In this document: in pieces, positions 1 through 7,743 of the stretch | How positions within the stretch are numbered: position 1 is the first letter of the stretch | Layout of the letters: every line of letters starts with the position of its first letter | NCBI GenBank assembly: GCA_050699055.1 | Contig: JBOHCT010000032.1 | Coordinates: forward strand, 1-26,870 | Length of the DNA stretch: 26,870 nucleotides | Direction of reading: 5' to 3' | Source of the DNA: JBOHCT01 sp050699055 | GTDB taxonomy: Bacteria > Actinomycetota > Actinomycetes > Streptosporangiales > JBOHCT01 | Made by a program: the position numbers and the translations under genes | The notes under the pieces: model-generated | Told to the model about the DNA's origin: nothing | Databases searched by the model: none | Seen by the model: only the letters and a program-made list of their open reading frames with translations

Positions 1-30
1 TACATCCTCCGCGAGGGGCGCGTCGGCTGA
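1..30 (+). CDS. 3' end of an unidentified gene (partial)
   Basis: The first nine codons of the window read YILREGRVG followed by TGA, in frame from base 1. This could be the tail of a gene that begins outside the window. Nine residues are too few to name a family. The call rests only on the open frame and on the gene-free, hairpin-containing stretch that follows it before the convergent monooxygenase gene. Confidence 0.3.
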   Translation, partial: YILREGRVG

Positions 31-75
31 CCCTTGGCGGATGGCCGTTCCCCGTGTCTGAGGGGTCGCGTCTCG

Positions 76-98
76 GGTGGCGCGTTCGTTCGGCCACC
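76..98. terminator. hairpin between convergent 3' ends
   Basis: GGTGGC and GCCACC form a 6-bp stem with an 11-nt loop, between the end of the leading partial frame and the 3' end of the monooxygenase gene. There is no U-tract, as is common for actinomycete terminators. The role is inferred from position only. Confidence 0.25.
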
Positions 99-172
99 TC
101 CGCCGTCCCCTGCGGGGCGTCTGAGGGTTCGGGGCATGGTTGGCGCGGTTTCTCAGACGTCGGCCGGCTCCG

Positions 173-1402
173 TCAGTACTTGCTGGCGCGGGACACGCCG
201 GAGCGTGGGCCGTAGGGCGCGGTGTCGAGCCACTTGCCCGCGCGCCTCGAGTAGGGCGCGACGAGGGCCGCGAGGCGCCGCTTGACCCGTAGCGCTGGAT
301 CCTTCGCCTGCATGTGGGCGAGGGCCTGGCCGGCCGCGTCGCGATTGTACTCGGCGGCGCTGCGCCGGGATCTCGAGTACTCCTCGACCGCTCGGCGCGC
401 CGTCCCGGGGTCGTCCGCGTCCAGGGCTGTCTCGATCGTCTCGGCGGCCGCGTCCGCGTCGGCGATGCCGGAGTTCATGCCGCGGGCGCCGAACGGCGCG
501 AACAGGTGCGCGGCCTCGCCGACGAGCAGCACGCGGCGGTGCGCGTCGGTGAAGGTCTCGGCGATCACCTGTAGGAACTGGTAGGTGGACACCCAGGTCA
601 CCCGGTCGGCGTACTTCTCGTCCATGACCCGCGGCAGCCAGCGGCGCACGCCCTCCTCGCCGCTGAAGTCCTCTGGGTCGTCGTCCTCGCGACATTGCAG
701 GTCGATTCGCCACCCGCCGCTGAACGGCACGAAGAGCACGTGCCGCCCACCCACCCCGGGATGCTCGTAGCAGAAGATCCGTTCCTTGGGCAGTGGAGCG
801 TCCGGGTCCTCCGCCGCGTCCACGATCACGAAGGAGTTGGCGGACCGGCTCCCCTCGAGCGGCGTCCCGATCGCCTCGCGGACAGCGGAGCGGGACCCGT
901 CGGCGCCGATCACGTACTCCGCCTCCCACACCCGACCGCCCGACACCGTCACCACGGCGCCCTCGGCACTGGTCTCGACGCCGGTGACGGCGGCGTCCCA
1001 CACGCACTCGACGCCCGCGGCCGCGCAGGCGGCCAGAAGGTACTCCTCGACCCGGACCTGCGGCAGGCTGGTGAAGGGCGGGATGGCCTCGGGGTCGAGA
1101 GACGGGTACGTGCGGCTGTACACCTCGCGGTCGCGCCAGAATGTGCGTTTCGTCTGCCACGCGAGCCCCTGTCGGGCCAGTTCCCGCCCGAGCCCGGGCC
1201 GCGCACGGTCGAGGGTCTCCAGAGAGGCCCGGTGGGTGAAGATGGCTCGGCTTCCCGGGCGGACCCGGTCCGCGGGCTCCGCCTCGAGCAGGGTGACGGG
1301 CAGCCCTCGGGCCCGCAGCGCCAGGGCAGCGCTCAGCCCGACCGGGCCCGCCCCTACCACGAGAATCCGCCGACGAACCCCGGATGCGCCGCCTCCACCC
1401 AC
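173..1402 (-). CDS. FAD-dependent aromatic-ring monooxygenase
   Basis: This 409-residue protein belongs to the PheA/TfdB-like FAD_binding_3 hydroxylases, which use NAD(P)H and O2 to hydroxylate aromatic rings. The N-terminal Rossmann motif GAGPVGLSAALALRARG (about residues 17-33) binds the FAD ADP moiety. GADGS (about residues 166-170) is the family DG motif. VGEAAHLFAPFGARGMNSGI (near residue 293) is the second FAD motif, contacting the ribityl chain, and ends in the usual GMN/G-N pattern. The GTG start is chosen because a strong GGGAGGA ribosome site lies about 9 nt upstream. The gene is divergent from a PaaX-type regulator and near an ABC importer, which suggests catabolism of an imported aromatic acid. 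The substrate cannot be read from sequence. The family also includes resistance hydroxylases (for example of rifampicin), so the function is only general. Confidence 0.88.
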   Translation of the reverse strand: MGGGGASGVRRRILVVGAGPVGLSAALALRARGLPVTLLEAEPADRVRPGSRAIFTHRASLETLDRARPGLGRELARQGLAWQTKRTFWRDREVYSRTYPSLDPEAIPPFTSLPQVRVEEYLLAACAAAGVECVWDAAVTGVETSAEGAVVTVSGGRVWEAEYVIGADGSRSAVREAIGTPLEGSRSANSFVIVDAAEDPDAPLPKERIFCYEHPGVGGRHVLFVPFSGGWRIDLQCREDDDPEDFSGEEGVRRWLPRVMDEKYADRVTWVSTYQFLQVIAETFTDAHRRVLLVGEAAHLFAPFGARGMNSGIADADAAAETIETALDADDPGTARRAVEEYSRSRRSAAEYNRDAAGQALAHMQAKDPALRVKRRLAALVAPYSRRAGKWLDTAPYGPRSGVSRASKY

Positions 1403-1426
1403 GGGCCCCCTCCTCCCATTACACCC

Positions 1427-1457
1427 AAAGTACGACGAGACAGGTGACGTGCGTCAA
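1427..1457 (-). promoter_or_regulatory. putative promoter of the monooxygenase gene
   Basis: On the minus strand TTGACG (1457-1452) is followed after 19 nt by TACTTT (1432-1427), which fits the actinobacterial TANNNT -10 consensus. The GTG start lies about 25 nt further on. It sits in the 148-bp divergent gap shared with the PaaX-type regulator, a likely control point. The spacing is slightly long, so the call is tentative. Confidence 0.35.
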
Positions 1458-1550
1458 ATTCGCTGATATACATCGAGGTGAGGGCCGAGGACCCCCGACC
1501 GTCCACCCCTACGCGGAGTGCGCATTGTGTGAGGTCATTTCCTACACTTC

Positions 1551-2492
1551 GTGGTCGTGACCCAAGTGACCGACCACGTCGAGTACGGGCCCGAGGACGC
1601 GGAAGGGCTCGACCTCCCTCGTATCCAGAACGGCTCACAGCCCCAACACCTGCTGCTCACCCTGCTCGGTGACTACTGGTACAGCCGTGACGAGCACCTC
1701 CCCTCGGCCGCCCTCGTCCGGTTGCTGGCCGAGTTCGGCGTGTCGAACGCGGGTGCCCGGGCGGCGCTCAGCCGCCTGGCCAGGCGCGGTCTCCTCGAGT
1801 CGAGCAAGACGGGCAGGCGGACGTACTACGGCCTCACCTCCCGTGCCGCCGCGGTGCTCAGCGAGGGACGTTCGCGGATCCTGCTGTTCGGCACGTCGCA
1901 ACGACAGTGGGACGGCAACTGGACGCTGGTCACGTTCTCCGTGCCCGAGGACGAGCGGCACACGCGGCACGCCCTTCGTACGCGCCTGCGCTGGCTGGGG
2001 TTCGCCCCGCTGTACGACGGTGCGTGGGTCTCGCCTTCCGGCTCGGCGGAAGAGGTCACCGAAGCACTGGCCGACCTCGGGGTGAACATGGCGACGGTCA
2101 TGGTCGGCAGGGTCGTCGCCGACGGCCCGCGCGATGGGAGCCCGATCCGAGCCTGGGACCTCGATGATCTCAGCAGGCTGTACCAACGCTTCGCCGAGAG
2201 CCTCGCCCCGCTGCGGGAGCGGATCCGGACGGGGCGGGTCGGCGCCGCGGAGGGCCTGGTCGCCCGCACGGAGGTGATGGACGCCTGGCGTGGGTTCCCC
2301 GGCCTCGATCCCGAGCTGCCCTCCGAACTGCTGCCGCGAGGCTGGCCCCGGCCGTCCGCCCGGGAGGCGTTCGTCGAGGTGTACGACGAGCTCGGCCCGC
2401 TGGCCGCCACGCGGGTGCGGCAGATCCTCGGGGAGTTCGCCCCCGACCTCGCGGCCCTGGCCGCCCACCACACGACTGCGGACCTGGCCTAA
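1551..2492 (+). CDS. PaaX-family transcriptional regulator
   Basis: This 313-residue protein has the PaaX layout. An N-terminal winged helix-turn-helix covers about residues 30-90, with LLGDYWYSRDEHLPSAALVR and the helix GVSNAGARAALSRLARRGLL followed by the wing GRRTYYGLT. The central domain begins near WDGNWTLVTFSVPEDER, the hallmark WDG.W..V.FS.PE motif. A C-terminal PaaX_C region follows. PaaX of E. coli represses phenylacetate catabolism and is relieved by phenylacetyl-CoA. Here the neighbours (aromatic monooxygenase and liv-type importer) suggest a related CoA-thioester-sensing role. GTG at 1551 is used. GTG at 1557 is an alternative, with TACACT (1543-1548) placed as a -10 for a leaderless transcript. 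No clear ribosome site precedes either start. Confidence 0.87.
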   Translation: MVVTQVTDHVEYGPEDAEGLDLPRIQNGSQPQHLLLTLLGDYWYSRDEHLPSAALVRLLAEFGVSNAGARAALSRLARRGLLESSKTGRRTYYGLTSRAAAVLSEGRSRILLFGTSQRQWDGNWTLVTFSVPEDERHTRHALRTRLRWLGFAPLYDGAWVSPSGSAEEVTEALADLGVNMATVMVGRVVADGPRDGSPIRAWDLDDLSRLYQRFAESLAPLRERIRTGRVGAAEGLVARTEVMDAWRGFPGLDPELPSELLPRGWPRPSAREAFVEVYDELGPLAATRVRQILGEFAPDLAALAAHHTTADLA

Positions 2493-2562
2493 CGGCGCCA
2501 ACCGAACGCAGGACACGCGAGTACGCTAGACGCCACGCCAAACGCGCGTCAACGCTTCTGTC

Positions 2563-2630
2563 TTGACGATGACCGCGACAGGCGACATGCTGTCTGCACC
2601 ACAGAGGGGCCGCGACAGAGGTTCTGTCGC
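2563..2630 (+). promoter_or_regulatory. promoter/operator region of the ABC importer operon
   Basis: TTGACG (2563-2568) and CATGCT (2586-2591), 17 nt apart, could serve as -35 and -10. A perfect inverted repeat GCGACAGA-ggt-TCTGTCGC lies at 2612-2630. A looser one built from the same half-site, GCGACAG and CTGTCTGC, covers 2575-2597 and overlaps the proposed -10. Repetition of the half-site GCGACAG in both orientations is typical of a repressor-binding region. The PaaX-type protein encoded upstream is the obvious candidate, but that is inference. Confidence 0.45.
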
Positions 2631-2697
2631 TGCACAGTACACCGGCGAGCGGAGCCTCTGGGCCTTGGCGGGCAAGGGGAAGACAGGGGAGGACACT

Positions 2698-3888
2698 GTG
2701 CGCAGACTCCTACCGGCGCTGATCGCACTCGGGTTGGGCCTCGCCGCGTGCGGGGGTGCGGGGTCCGGCGGTGGCGGTGGCGGTGGCGGCAAGGGTCCGA
2801 TCAAGATCGGCATGATCACGTCGTTGACCGGCAACTACACCCCTCTGGGGAAGAACGATCGGCTCGGTGCCCGGCAGGCGGTCAAGGAGGCCAACAAGGC
2901 CGGCGGGATCGACGGACGCAAGCTGAAGCTGATCGTCAAGGACGACAAGACCGAGCCGAACCAGGCGGTCATCGACTTCAACGACCTCGCTGGGCAGGAT
3001 GTGGTCGGCGTGGTCGGGTCGTCGTTCTCTAACTCCAGTCTCGCCGCCATCCCGGTTGCTGCCCGCAAGAAGATCCCGTACATCTCCACGGCGGCCTCCG
3101 ACGAGCAGGTGCAGCCGCCTCAGCCGTACATCTACATGACCCCGCCGACAGCCGGCGTAGTGGCGGAGCGACTTCTGCAGTACTTCAAGGCCAAGGGCAT
3201 GACCAAGCTGGCGATCGCATACGACACCAAGAGCGCGTTCGCGCAGACCGGCCACAAGGCGATGTCCAAGATGGCGTCGAAGTACGGCGTGTCGTTCGTC
3301 GACACCGAGACGTTCGAGACCACGCAGACGGACTTCAGCTCGGTGCTGACCCATGTCCGCTCGTCGCACGCCCAGGGGCTGATGGTCTGGGCGACCGGCT
3401 CCCCCGCCGTCGTCATCACTAAGCAGTTCGCGACGTCGGGCATGGACATGCCGCTCATCATGAGCCACGCCGAGGCCAGCACCTTGTACACCCAGCCGGC
3501 GGGGAAGGCGGCCGAGGGTGTCACCGTGGCCAGCTCGCTCGCGGTCATCGGGCCGTACCTGCCTGACTCCAAGCTCAAGGACACCGTGACCTCGATGGCC
3601 GGCCCGTTCAAGAAGAAGGCGGGGTACTACCCGCCGCAGTTCGCGTTCGACGGTTACTCCGCGGTGAAGCTGCTCGCGGCGGCCATGAAGAAGGGCGGCA
3701 CCGACCCTGAGCAGATCGAGGGGGCGCTCGAGCACATGAAGCTGCTCACCCCCGAAGGTGAGTACAACTACACCCCGAAAAATCATGCGGGGCTCGGTCC
3801 CGACGACGTCGCGGTCACCGTGGTCAAGAACGGCGAGTTCGTTCCGACCGCATGGACCAAGCGGCAGTTGAAGAGCGGGCTGTCGTAG
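2698..3888 (+). CDS. ABC transporter substrate-binding lipoprotein, branched-chain amino acid/aromatic type
   Basis: This 396-residue extracytoplasmic receptor belongs to the Peripla_BP_6 (LivJ/LivK) family. GTG at 2698 is chosen because GGGGAGG sits just upstream and the product then starts with a lipoprotein signal peptide, MRRLLPALIALGLGLAAC, whose cysteine is the lipidation site. A glycine/serine linker with eight consecutive glycines follows. The mature domain opens with IKIGMITSLTGNYTPLG, the usual first strand and ligand loop of the family. VVGVVGSSFSNSSLAAIPVA and IPYISTAASDEQ are the typical hinge and ligand strands. A longer frame runs upstream, but it crosses the operator region and lacks a signal peptide at its start. 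The gene heads the operon, 7 nt before livG. Family members bind branched-chain amino acids, amides, benzoates or phenylalkanoates. The PaaX/monooxygenase context favours an aromatic ligand. Confidence 0.9.
   Translation: MRRLLPALIALGLGLAACGGAGSGGGGGGGGKGPIKIGMITSLTGNYTPLGKNDRLGARQAVKEANKAGGIDGRKLKLIVKDDKTEPNQAVIDFNDLAGQDVVGVVGSSFSNSSLAAIPVAARKKIPYISTAASDEQVQPPQPYIYMTPPTAGVVAERLLQYFKAKGMTKLAIAYDTKSAFAQTGHKAMSKMASKYGVSFVDTETFETTQTDFSSVLTHVRSSHAQGLMVWATGSPAVVITKQFATSGMDMPLIMSHAEASTLYTQPAGKAAEGVTVASSLAVIGPYLPDSKLKDTVTSMAGPFKKKAGYYPPQFAFDGYSAVKLLAAAMKKGGTDPEQIEGALEHMKLLTPEGEYNYTPKNHAGLGPDDVAVTVVKNGEFVPTAWTKRQLKSGLS
2767..2790 (+). repeat. hexanucleotide tandem repeat encoding the polyglycine linker
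   Basis: Three GGCGGT units followed by GGCGGC encode eight glycines just after the lipidated cysteine of the binding protein. Slippage here would lengthen or shorten the surface tether in units of two glycines without breaking the frame. Confidence 0.7.
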
Positions 3889-3895
3889 GGTACCG

Positions 3896-4660
3896 ATGCT
3901 GGAAGTCGACGATCTCTCCCGTTCCTTCGGCGGCGTCTTCGCCGTCAGGGACGTCAGCCTGCGGGTGGCGACGGGGGAGTGCCGTGGCGTCATCGGCCCC
4001 AACGGCGCGGGTAAGTCGACGCTGTTCAACCTCATCAGCGGGCACCTCGAGGCCGATCACGGCACGGTCGCCTATGACGGCACCGGGATCGGGTCGATGG
4101 CGCCGCATCGCCGCGCGCGGCTGGGCGTCTCGATCGTCTTTCAGGGGGGCCGGCTGTTTCGAGGCATGACCGTGTTGGAGAACGTCATGGTCGGCGCGCA
4201 CGCGTGGACGGGCTGCGGGTTCTGGGAGGCGGCTCTGCGCCTGCCGCGCCATCACGGTGAGGAGCGCCGTATCAGGGAGCGCGCGGGCCGTGCGTTGGAG
4301 CGGGTGGGGCTGTCGGCGCTGGCTGGCCGATACGCCGAGTCCTTGCCCTTCGGCCAGCAGCGGGCGTTGCAGGTGGCCCGCGGGCTGTGTGCGGATCCGA
4401 GGCTGCTGCTGCTCGACGAGCCCGCGTCGGGACTGCGCGCGGGGGAGCGGGCGGACCTGGCCGACCTCCTCGGCGAGCTGCACACACAGGGCCTCACGAT
4501 GATGCTGATCGAGCACGACGTGGGGTTCGTGGCTCGTCTGGCCGACCAGGTCACGGTGCTCGATCTCGGTGCGGTCATCGCCGAGGGCAGCCCGGAGGCC
4601 GTACGTAAGGACGAGCGGGTGGTCTCCGCGTACCTGGGACAGGAGACGGCCGGTGCTTGA
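3896..4660 (+). CDS. livG: ABC transporter ATP-binding protein, LivG type
   Basis: This 254-residue ATPase subunit is one of the two nucleotide-binding proteins of the HAAT-family importer. Visible motifs are Walker A GPNGAGKST (about residues 38-46), the Q-loop in SIVFQGGRLF, the signature LPFGQQRALQVARGL (a LivG-like variant of LSGGQ), Walker B LLLLDEPASGL and the H-loop in MLIEHDVGFV. The length and the IEHDV switch are typical of LivG rather than LivF. It starts 7 nt after the binding-protein stop, and its last 8 nt overlap the start of livF, indicating coupled translation. It should work as a heterodimer with the next product, on the cytoplasmic face of the LivH/LivM channel. Confidence 0.92.
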   Translation: MLEVDDLSRSFGGVFAVRDVSLRVATGECRGVIGPNGAGKSTLFNLISGHLEADHGTVAYDGTGIGSMAPHRRARLGVSIVFQGGRLFRGMTVLENVMVGAHAWTGCGFWEAALRLPRHHGEERRIRERAGRALERVGLSALAGRYAESLPFGQQRALQVARGLCADPRLLLLDEPASGLRAGERADLADLLGELHTQGLTMMLIEHDVGFVARLADQVTVLDLGAVIAEGSPEAVRKDERVVSAYLGQETAGA

Positions 4661-5321
4661 GGCGCGTGACCTCGTCGTCCGGTACGGGTCGGCGACCGCT
4701 CTCGACGGCGTGAGCCTGTCGCTGGAGGCCAGGGAGATGGTCGCGCTCGTCGGTCCGAACGGGGCCGGTAAGACGACGCTCGTGAACACGCTCACGGGGG
4801 TGCTGCGGCCGGCCGGTGGTTCGGTGCGGATCGAGGGCAGGCTGACCCAGGTGCCCGAGGGGCGGCAGCTGTTCGGCGAGCTGACCGTGGAGGACAACCT
4901 GCGGCTGGGGGCGTGGCGGTCCAAGCGGCGCGACGCGGGCCGGGTGTACGAGATCCTGCCCGAGCTGCGGAGGCTCGCACGCCAGCGCGCCGAGACCCTC
5001 TCCGGCGGCGAGCAGCAGATGGTCGCGGTCGGGCGGGCGCTGATGTCCGATCCCGACATCCTGGCGATCGACGAGCTGTCCCTGGGGCTCGCGCCGAAGA
5101 TCGTCGCGAGCCTCGCCAGCCACCTGCGTACCCTCAACCGGGAGCACGGTGTGGGGGTGCTGCTGATCGAGCAGAACGCGCGGCTGGCGTTCGACCTGTG
5201 CGAACGGGCGTACGTGATGGAGGTGGGCCGTATCGTCGCGGACGGTCCGTGTGGAGAGCTCATGCGCAGCCCCTCGGTTCAGCGGGCCTACCTCGGCGGG
5301 CTGGGGGAGGAGGCATCGTGA
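4653..5321 (+). CDS. livF: ABC transporter ATP-binding protein, LivF type, internally shortened
   Basis: At 222 residues this is shorter than the usual 230-240. GTG at 4653 overlaps the livG end and gives MLEARDLVVRYGSATALDGV, the normal LivF beginning. Motifs present are Walker A GPNGAGKTT, Q-loop QVPEGRQLFGELTVEDNL, signature LSGGEQQMVAVGRAL, Walker B ILAIDELSLGLAP and switch histidine replaced by Q in LLIEQNA, which is normal for LivF. Between VRIEG and LTQVPEGRQ the family normally has about 14 more residues (the DITGLPPHRRARLG-like helix). These are missing here without loss of frame. The protein may still fold, or this may be another lesion in a decaying region. A 12-codon mini-ORF overlaps its stop. 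Confidence 0.88.
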   Translation: MLEARDLVVRYGSATALDGVSLSLEAREMVALVGPNGAGKTTLVNTLTGVLRPAGGSVRIEGRLTQVPEGRQLFGELTVEDNLRLGAWRSKRRDAGRVYEILPELRRLARQRAETLSGGEQQMVAVGRALMSDPDILAIDELSLGLAPKIVASLASHLRTLNREHGVGVLLIEQNARLAFDLCERAYVMEVGRIVADGPCGELMRSPSVQRAYLGGLGEEAS

Positions 5322-5356
5322 GCGACACTTACGCGGGGCCGGAGCCGCCACGATGA
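5318..5356 (+). CDS. 12-residue coupling mini-ORF between livF and livH
   Basis: GTG at 5318 overlaps the livF stop as GTGA. The frame MSDTYAGPEPPR ends in a TGA that overlaps the livH start as ATGA (5353-5356). It contains GGAG (5341-5344), placed 8 nt before the livH ATG, so it also supplies the livH ribosome site. A homologous 39-nt frame stands between livH and livM. Whether the peptide is made is unknown. A translation-coupling role is inferred. Confidence 0.4.
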   Translation: MSDTYAGPEPPR

Positions 5357-6201
5357 GCGCCTTTCTCCAGTATCTGATCTCGGGCATCGCGATCGGATGC
5401 ACGTTCGCGCTGGTCGCGAGCGGCTTCGTCGCGATCTTCCGGGTCACCGGGGTGATCAACTTCGCTCAGGGGACGTTCGCGGTCCTCGGGGGCTTCGTCG
5501 CGTACTCGGTGCTCCACGACGGCCTGCCGCACGGGGTCGCGGAGATCGTGGCGCTGCTGGCCGCCGCGGGGGCGGGCCTGGTCGTGGGCATGGTGGCGAT
5601 CGGCAGGCACGGCAGGCCGCCGCTGGCGTCCCTCATCATCACCCTCGGCCTCGGCATCTTCGCCTACGCCGTCGAGATCGTCGCCTGGGGCGACCAGCCG
5701 ATCTCGTTCCGTGGGATACCCGGCACGTTCGTGTTCGCCGGCGCGCACATCCGTAAGCAGTACCTCCTCGTGATCCTCGTGACGCTGCTCGTCTTCGGCC
5801 TGCTCGGGGTGTTCTTCAGCCGCACGTACATCGGTAAGGGGCTCGTCGCGTGCTCGAGCAACCCCTTCGCCGCCCGGCTGATGGGCATCAACGTGACGCG
5901 GATGGGGTTCATGGCGTTCGCGCTCGGTGGGCTGCTGGGCGGGCTCGCCGGCGTGCTCATCACGCCGCTGCAGCCAAACACGTTCAACTCCGATGTCGCG
6001 CTGGCGACGAACGGTTTCGCGGCCGCCATCTTCGGTGGGCTGACCCGATCCAGCATGGCGCTGGTGGGGGGGCTGGTCCTCGGGATCGCGGAGTCCATGA
6101 TCGGCGGCTACTACCGCGCGTCGTACCAGACCGAGATCGCGCTCGCGCTGATGCTGGCCCTGATGATCTGGCAGGCGCGGCACCGGGTGGAGGTGGCATG
6201 A
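5353..6201 (+). CDS. livH: ABC transporter permease, LivH type
   Basis: This 282-residue integral membrane protein is half of the translocation channel of the importer. The ATG at 5353 gives MSAFLQYLISGIAIGCTFAL, the standard LivH start, in which the first helix follows at once. The conserved TGVINFAQGTFAVLGG segment follows at about residues 34-49. The cytoplasmic coupling loop contains NPFAARLMGINV and a nearby LGGLLGGLAGVL stretch typical of the BPD_transp_2 family. Several further hydrophobic helices follow. Earlier in-frame starts would overlap livF extensively and lack hydrophobic character. It is flanked on both sides by 39-nt mini-ORFs with 4-nt overlaps. Confidence 0.92.
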   Translation: MSAFLQYLISGIAIGCTFALVASGFVAIFRVTGVINFAQGTFAVLGGFVAYSVLHDGLPHGVAEIVALLAAAGAGLVVGMVAIGRHGRPPLASLIITLGLGIFAYAVEIVAWGDQPISFRGIPGTFVFAGAHIRKQYLLVILVTLLVFGLLGVFFSRTYIGKGLVACSSNPFAARLMGINVTRMGFMAFALGGLLGGLAGVLITPLQPNTFNSDVALATNGFAAAIFGGLTRSSMALVGGLVLGIAESMIGGYYRASYQTEIALALMLALMIWQARHRVEVA

Positions 6202-6236
6202 GCGGTACGGAGGCGGAGCCGGAGCCGGCGACATGA
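6198..6236 (+). CDS. 12-residue coupling mini-ORF between livH and livM
   Basis: ATG at 6198 overlaps the livH stop as ATGA. MSGTEAEPEPAT ends in a TGA overlapping the livM start (6233-6236). It is exactly as long as the livF-livH mini-ORF and matches it at 28 of 39 bases and 7 of 12 residues (my hand alignment). GGAG at 6221-6224 lies 8 nt before the livM ATG. A duplicated translation-coupling cassette is the simplest reading. Confidence 0.4.
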   Translation: MSGTEAEPEPAT

Positions 6237-7276
6237 GGGTGACCCGAGGGCGCGTGCTGCGGGCGGGGGCGCTCGCAGCCTTGGCCCTGGTCACGCTCGC
6301 CCTGCCGCTGGTGCTGGACGCGTCCCAGCTGACGGTGTACGTGCTGCTCGGGCTCGCCGCGATCGTCACCACCGGGCTGTCCCTGCTGATGGGCTACGCC
6401 GGCCAGATCTCGCTCGGCCAGGCGGCCTTCTACGCCATCGGCGGCTACACGGCCGGCGTCATGGCCGTGCACGGGTTCCCCCGGCTGCTCGGCCTCGCCG
6501 CCTCGCCGGTGCTCGCCGCAGCGGTGGCGGTCATCGTGGGGGTCCCGCTGCTGCGGCTGCGCGGCCACTACCTGGCGTTCGCGACGCTGGCGTTCCAGCT
6601 GATCGTGCTCTCGGTCATCGGGGAGGCCGCCTTCACCGGGGGCGATATCGGCCTTCGCGGCATCCCGCAGCTCGGCGTCGGCTCCGTGGAGTTCTCCGGG
6701 AGCATCGGCTACGCCTATCTCGTCTGGGTCGCGGTCGCGGTGGTGCTGCTGGTGTGCCGCAACATCATCCGGTCACGGCCGGGACGCGGCCTGCGCGCGC
6801 TCGCGACGAGTGAGACCGCCGCCGAGTCCGCGGGGGTCCCCGTCGGCCGCTACCGGCTCACCGTGTTCGCGCTGTCCGCCGCCTTCGCCGGGCTCGCCGG
6901 CGGCATCTACGCGTTCTTCCTCGGCTATCTCTCGCCGGGATCGTTCCCGATCCTGCTGTCGTTCGAGTATGTCATCATGGCGGTCATCGGCGGCCTCGGC
7001 ACCATCTGGGGCCCACTGCTCGGCGCGGCCCTGGTCACGGTCCTGGTGCAGGTGCTCAACACGCTCGGGACGCAGCCGGGCATGCCGTCATACGCGCCGA
7101 CCGTGCTGTCGTACGCCGTCTACGCGCTGCTGCTGGTCCTCGTCATGGTCTACCTTCCCCGCGGCCTGCTGCCCTCGATCCGGAGCTTGGTCGAGAACCG
7201 CCGCGGTCGTCCGACCCCGCCACCCCGAGCGGGCGAGACCGCCGGGGAGGAACGGGTAACCAGTCCCCATACGTGA
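6233..7276 (+). CDS. livM: ABC transporter permease, LivM type
   Basis: This 347-residue membrane protein is the second channel subunit. Its N-terminus has an arginine-rich cytoplasmic start and a long hydrophobic helix (about residues 10-30). Then comes GYAGQISLGQAAFYAIGGYT, the hallmark LivM segment, and the coupling loop RSRPGRGLRALATSETAAES. The late FEYVIMAVIGGLGTIWGPLL segment is also typical. The C-terminal 30 residues are polar and arginine/proline-rich. It is the last gene of the operon. A GC-rich hairpin 40 nt downstream may end the transcript. Confidence 0.92.
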   Translation: MRVTRGRVLRAGALAALALVTLALPLVLDASQLTVYVLLGLAAIVTTGLSLLMGYAGQISLGQAAFYAIGGYTAGVMAVHGFPRLLGLAASPVLAAAVAVIVGVPLLRLRGHYLAFATLAFQLIVLSVIGEAAFTGGDIGLRGIPQLGVGSVEFSGSIGYAYLVWVAVAVVLLVCRNIIRSRPGRGLRALATSETAAESAGVPVGRYRLTVFALSAAFAGLAGGIYAFFLGYLSPGSFPILLSFEYVIMAVIGGLGTIWGPLLGAALVTVLVQVLNTLGTQPGMPSYAPTVLSYAVYALLLVLVMVYLPRGLLPSIRSLVENRRGRPTPPPRAGETAGEERVTSPHT

Positions 7277-7316
7277 CCTCAGAGGCTGCGAGGGCTGGCG
7301 GGCCAAGGGCCGGGTC

Positions 7317-7339
7317 CCCGGATCCGTTCTCCATCCGGG
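7317..7339 (+). terminator. hairpin after the importer operon
   Basis: CCCGGAT (7317-7323) and ATCCGGG (7333-7339) form a perfect 7-bp stem with a 9-nt loop between the livM stop and the 3' end of the convergent broken TetR gene. It could serve both directions. There is no U-tract. Confidence 0.5.
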
Positions 7340-7373
7340 CAGGGTCGGGGTAACCGGTCCGCGTGGCGGATTG

Positions 7374-7725
7374 TCAACGGGCTGGGTTGGCGATTCGGTC
7401 GAGCCACTCCCGCATGAGGCCGCGTTCCGGCGCGGTCAGGGCGTCGGTCTGCGGCAGTACCGCGCGGAGGGTGACGGCGGCCGCGACGGGCCCGGCCACT
7501 GCGGCGGCGGGAGCGTCCGTGGTGATCGCCGCGATGACCGCCTCGCGGGCCGTGGGGGACAGCGTCGCCGAAGAGTCGGTAGATGGTCGGGGGCTGCACG
7601 CCGGCAGCGGCGCTTACCGCCCGGGTCGAGACAGCGTCGGCCCCGCCTTTGGTCAGCAGCCGGGTGGCGGCCTCGACGATGCGCTCGCGGTGTCCGTCCG
7701 CGGGGGTTACGTCATCGTCCTCCAT
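7374..7725 (-). pseudogene. TetR-family regulator with central deletion and frameshift
   Basis: The N-terminal DNA-binding domain is intact (ERIVEAATRLLTKGGADAV, then the helix-turn-helix AAGVQPPTIYRLFGD). Straight after FGD, the codons switch frame to SPTAREAVIAAITTD and end with LMREWLDRIANPAR and TGA at 7374. That is the tail expected of a TetR protein. About 90 residues of ligand-binding domain are missing, and the frames no longer match. In the HTH frame translation runs on into unrelated sequence to about 7279. It is divergent from the NmrA-type gene, a common repressor-target layout. The product could at most be a DNA-binding fragment. Confidence 0.7.
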
Positions 7726-7743
7726 GCTTCCAACGGTAACAGT

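Noticed and set aside
4653..5321. DELSLG in Walker B of LivF in place of DEPSLG
   Set aside because: I recall this variant in actinobacterial LivF proteins; the catalytic glutamate is present.
5329..6372. Long open frame antisense to livH (about 347 codons)
   Set aside because: It is a third-position GC effect opposite a clear transporter gene, with arginine/histidine-rich composition and no recognisable fold.
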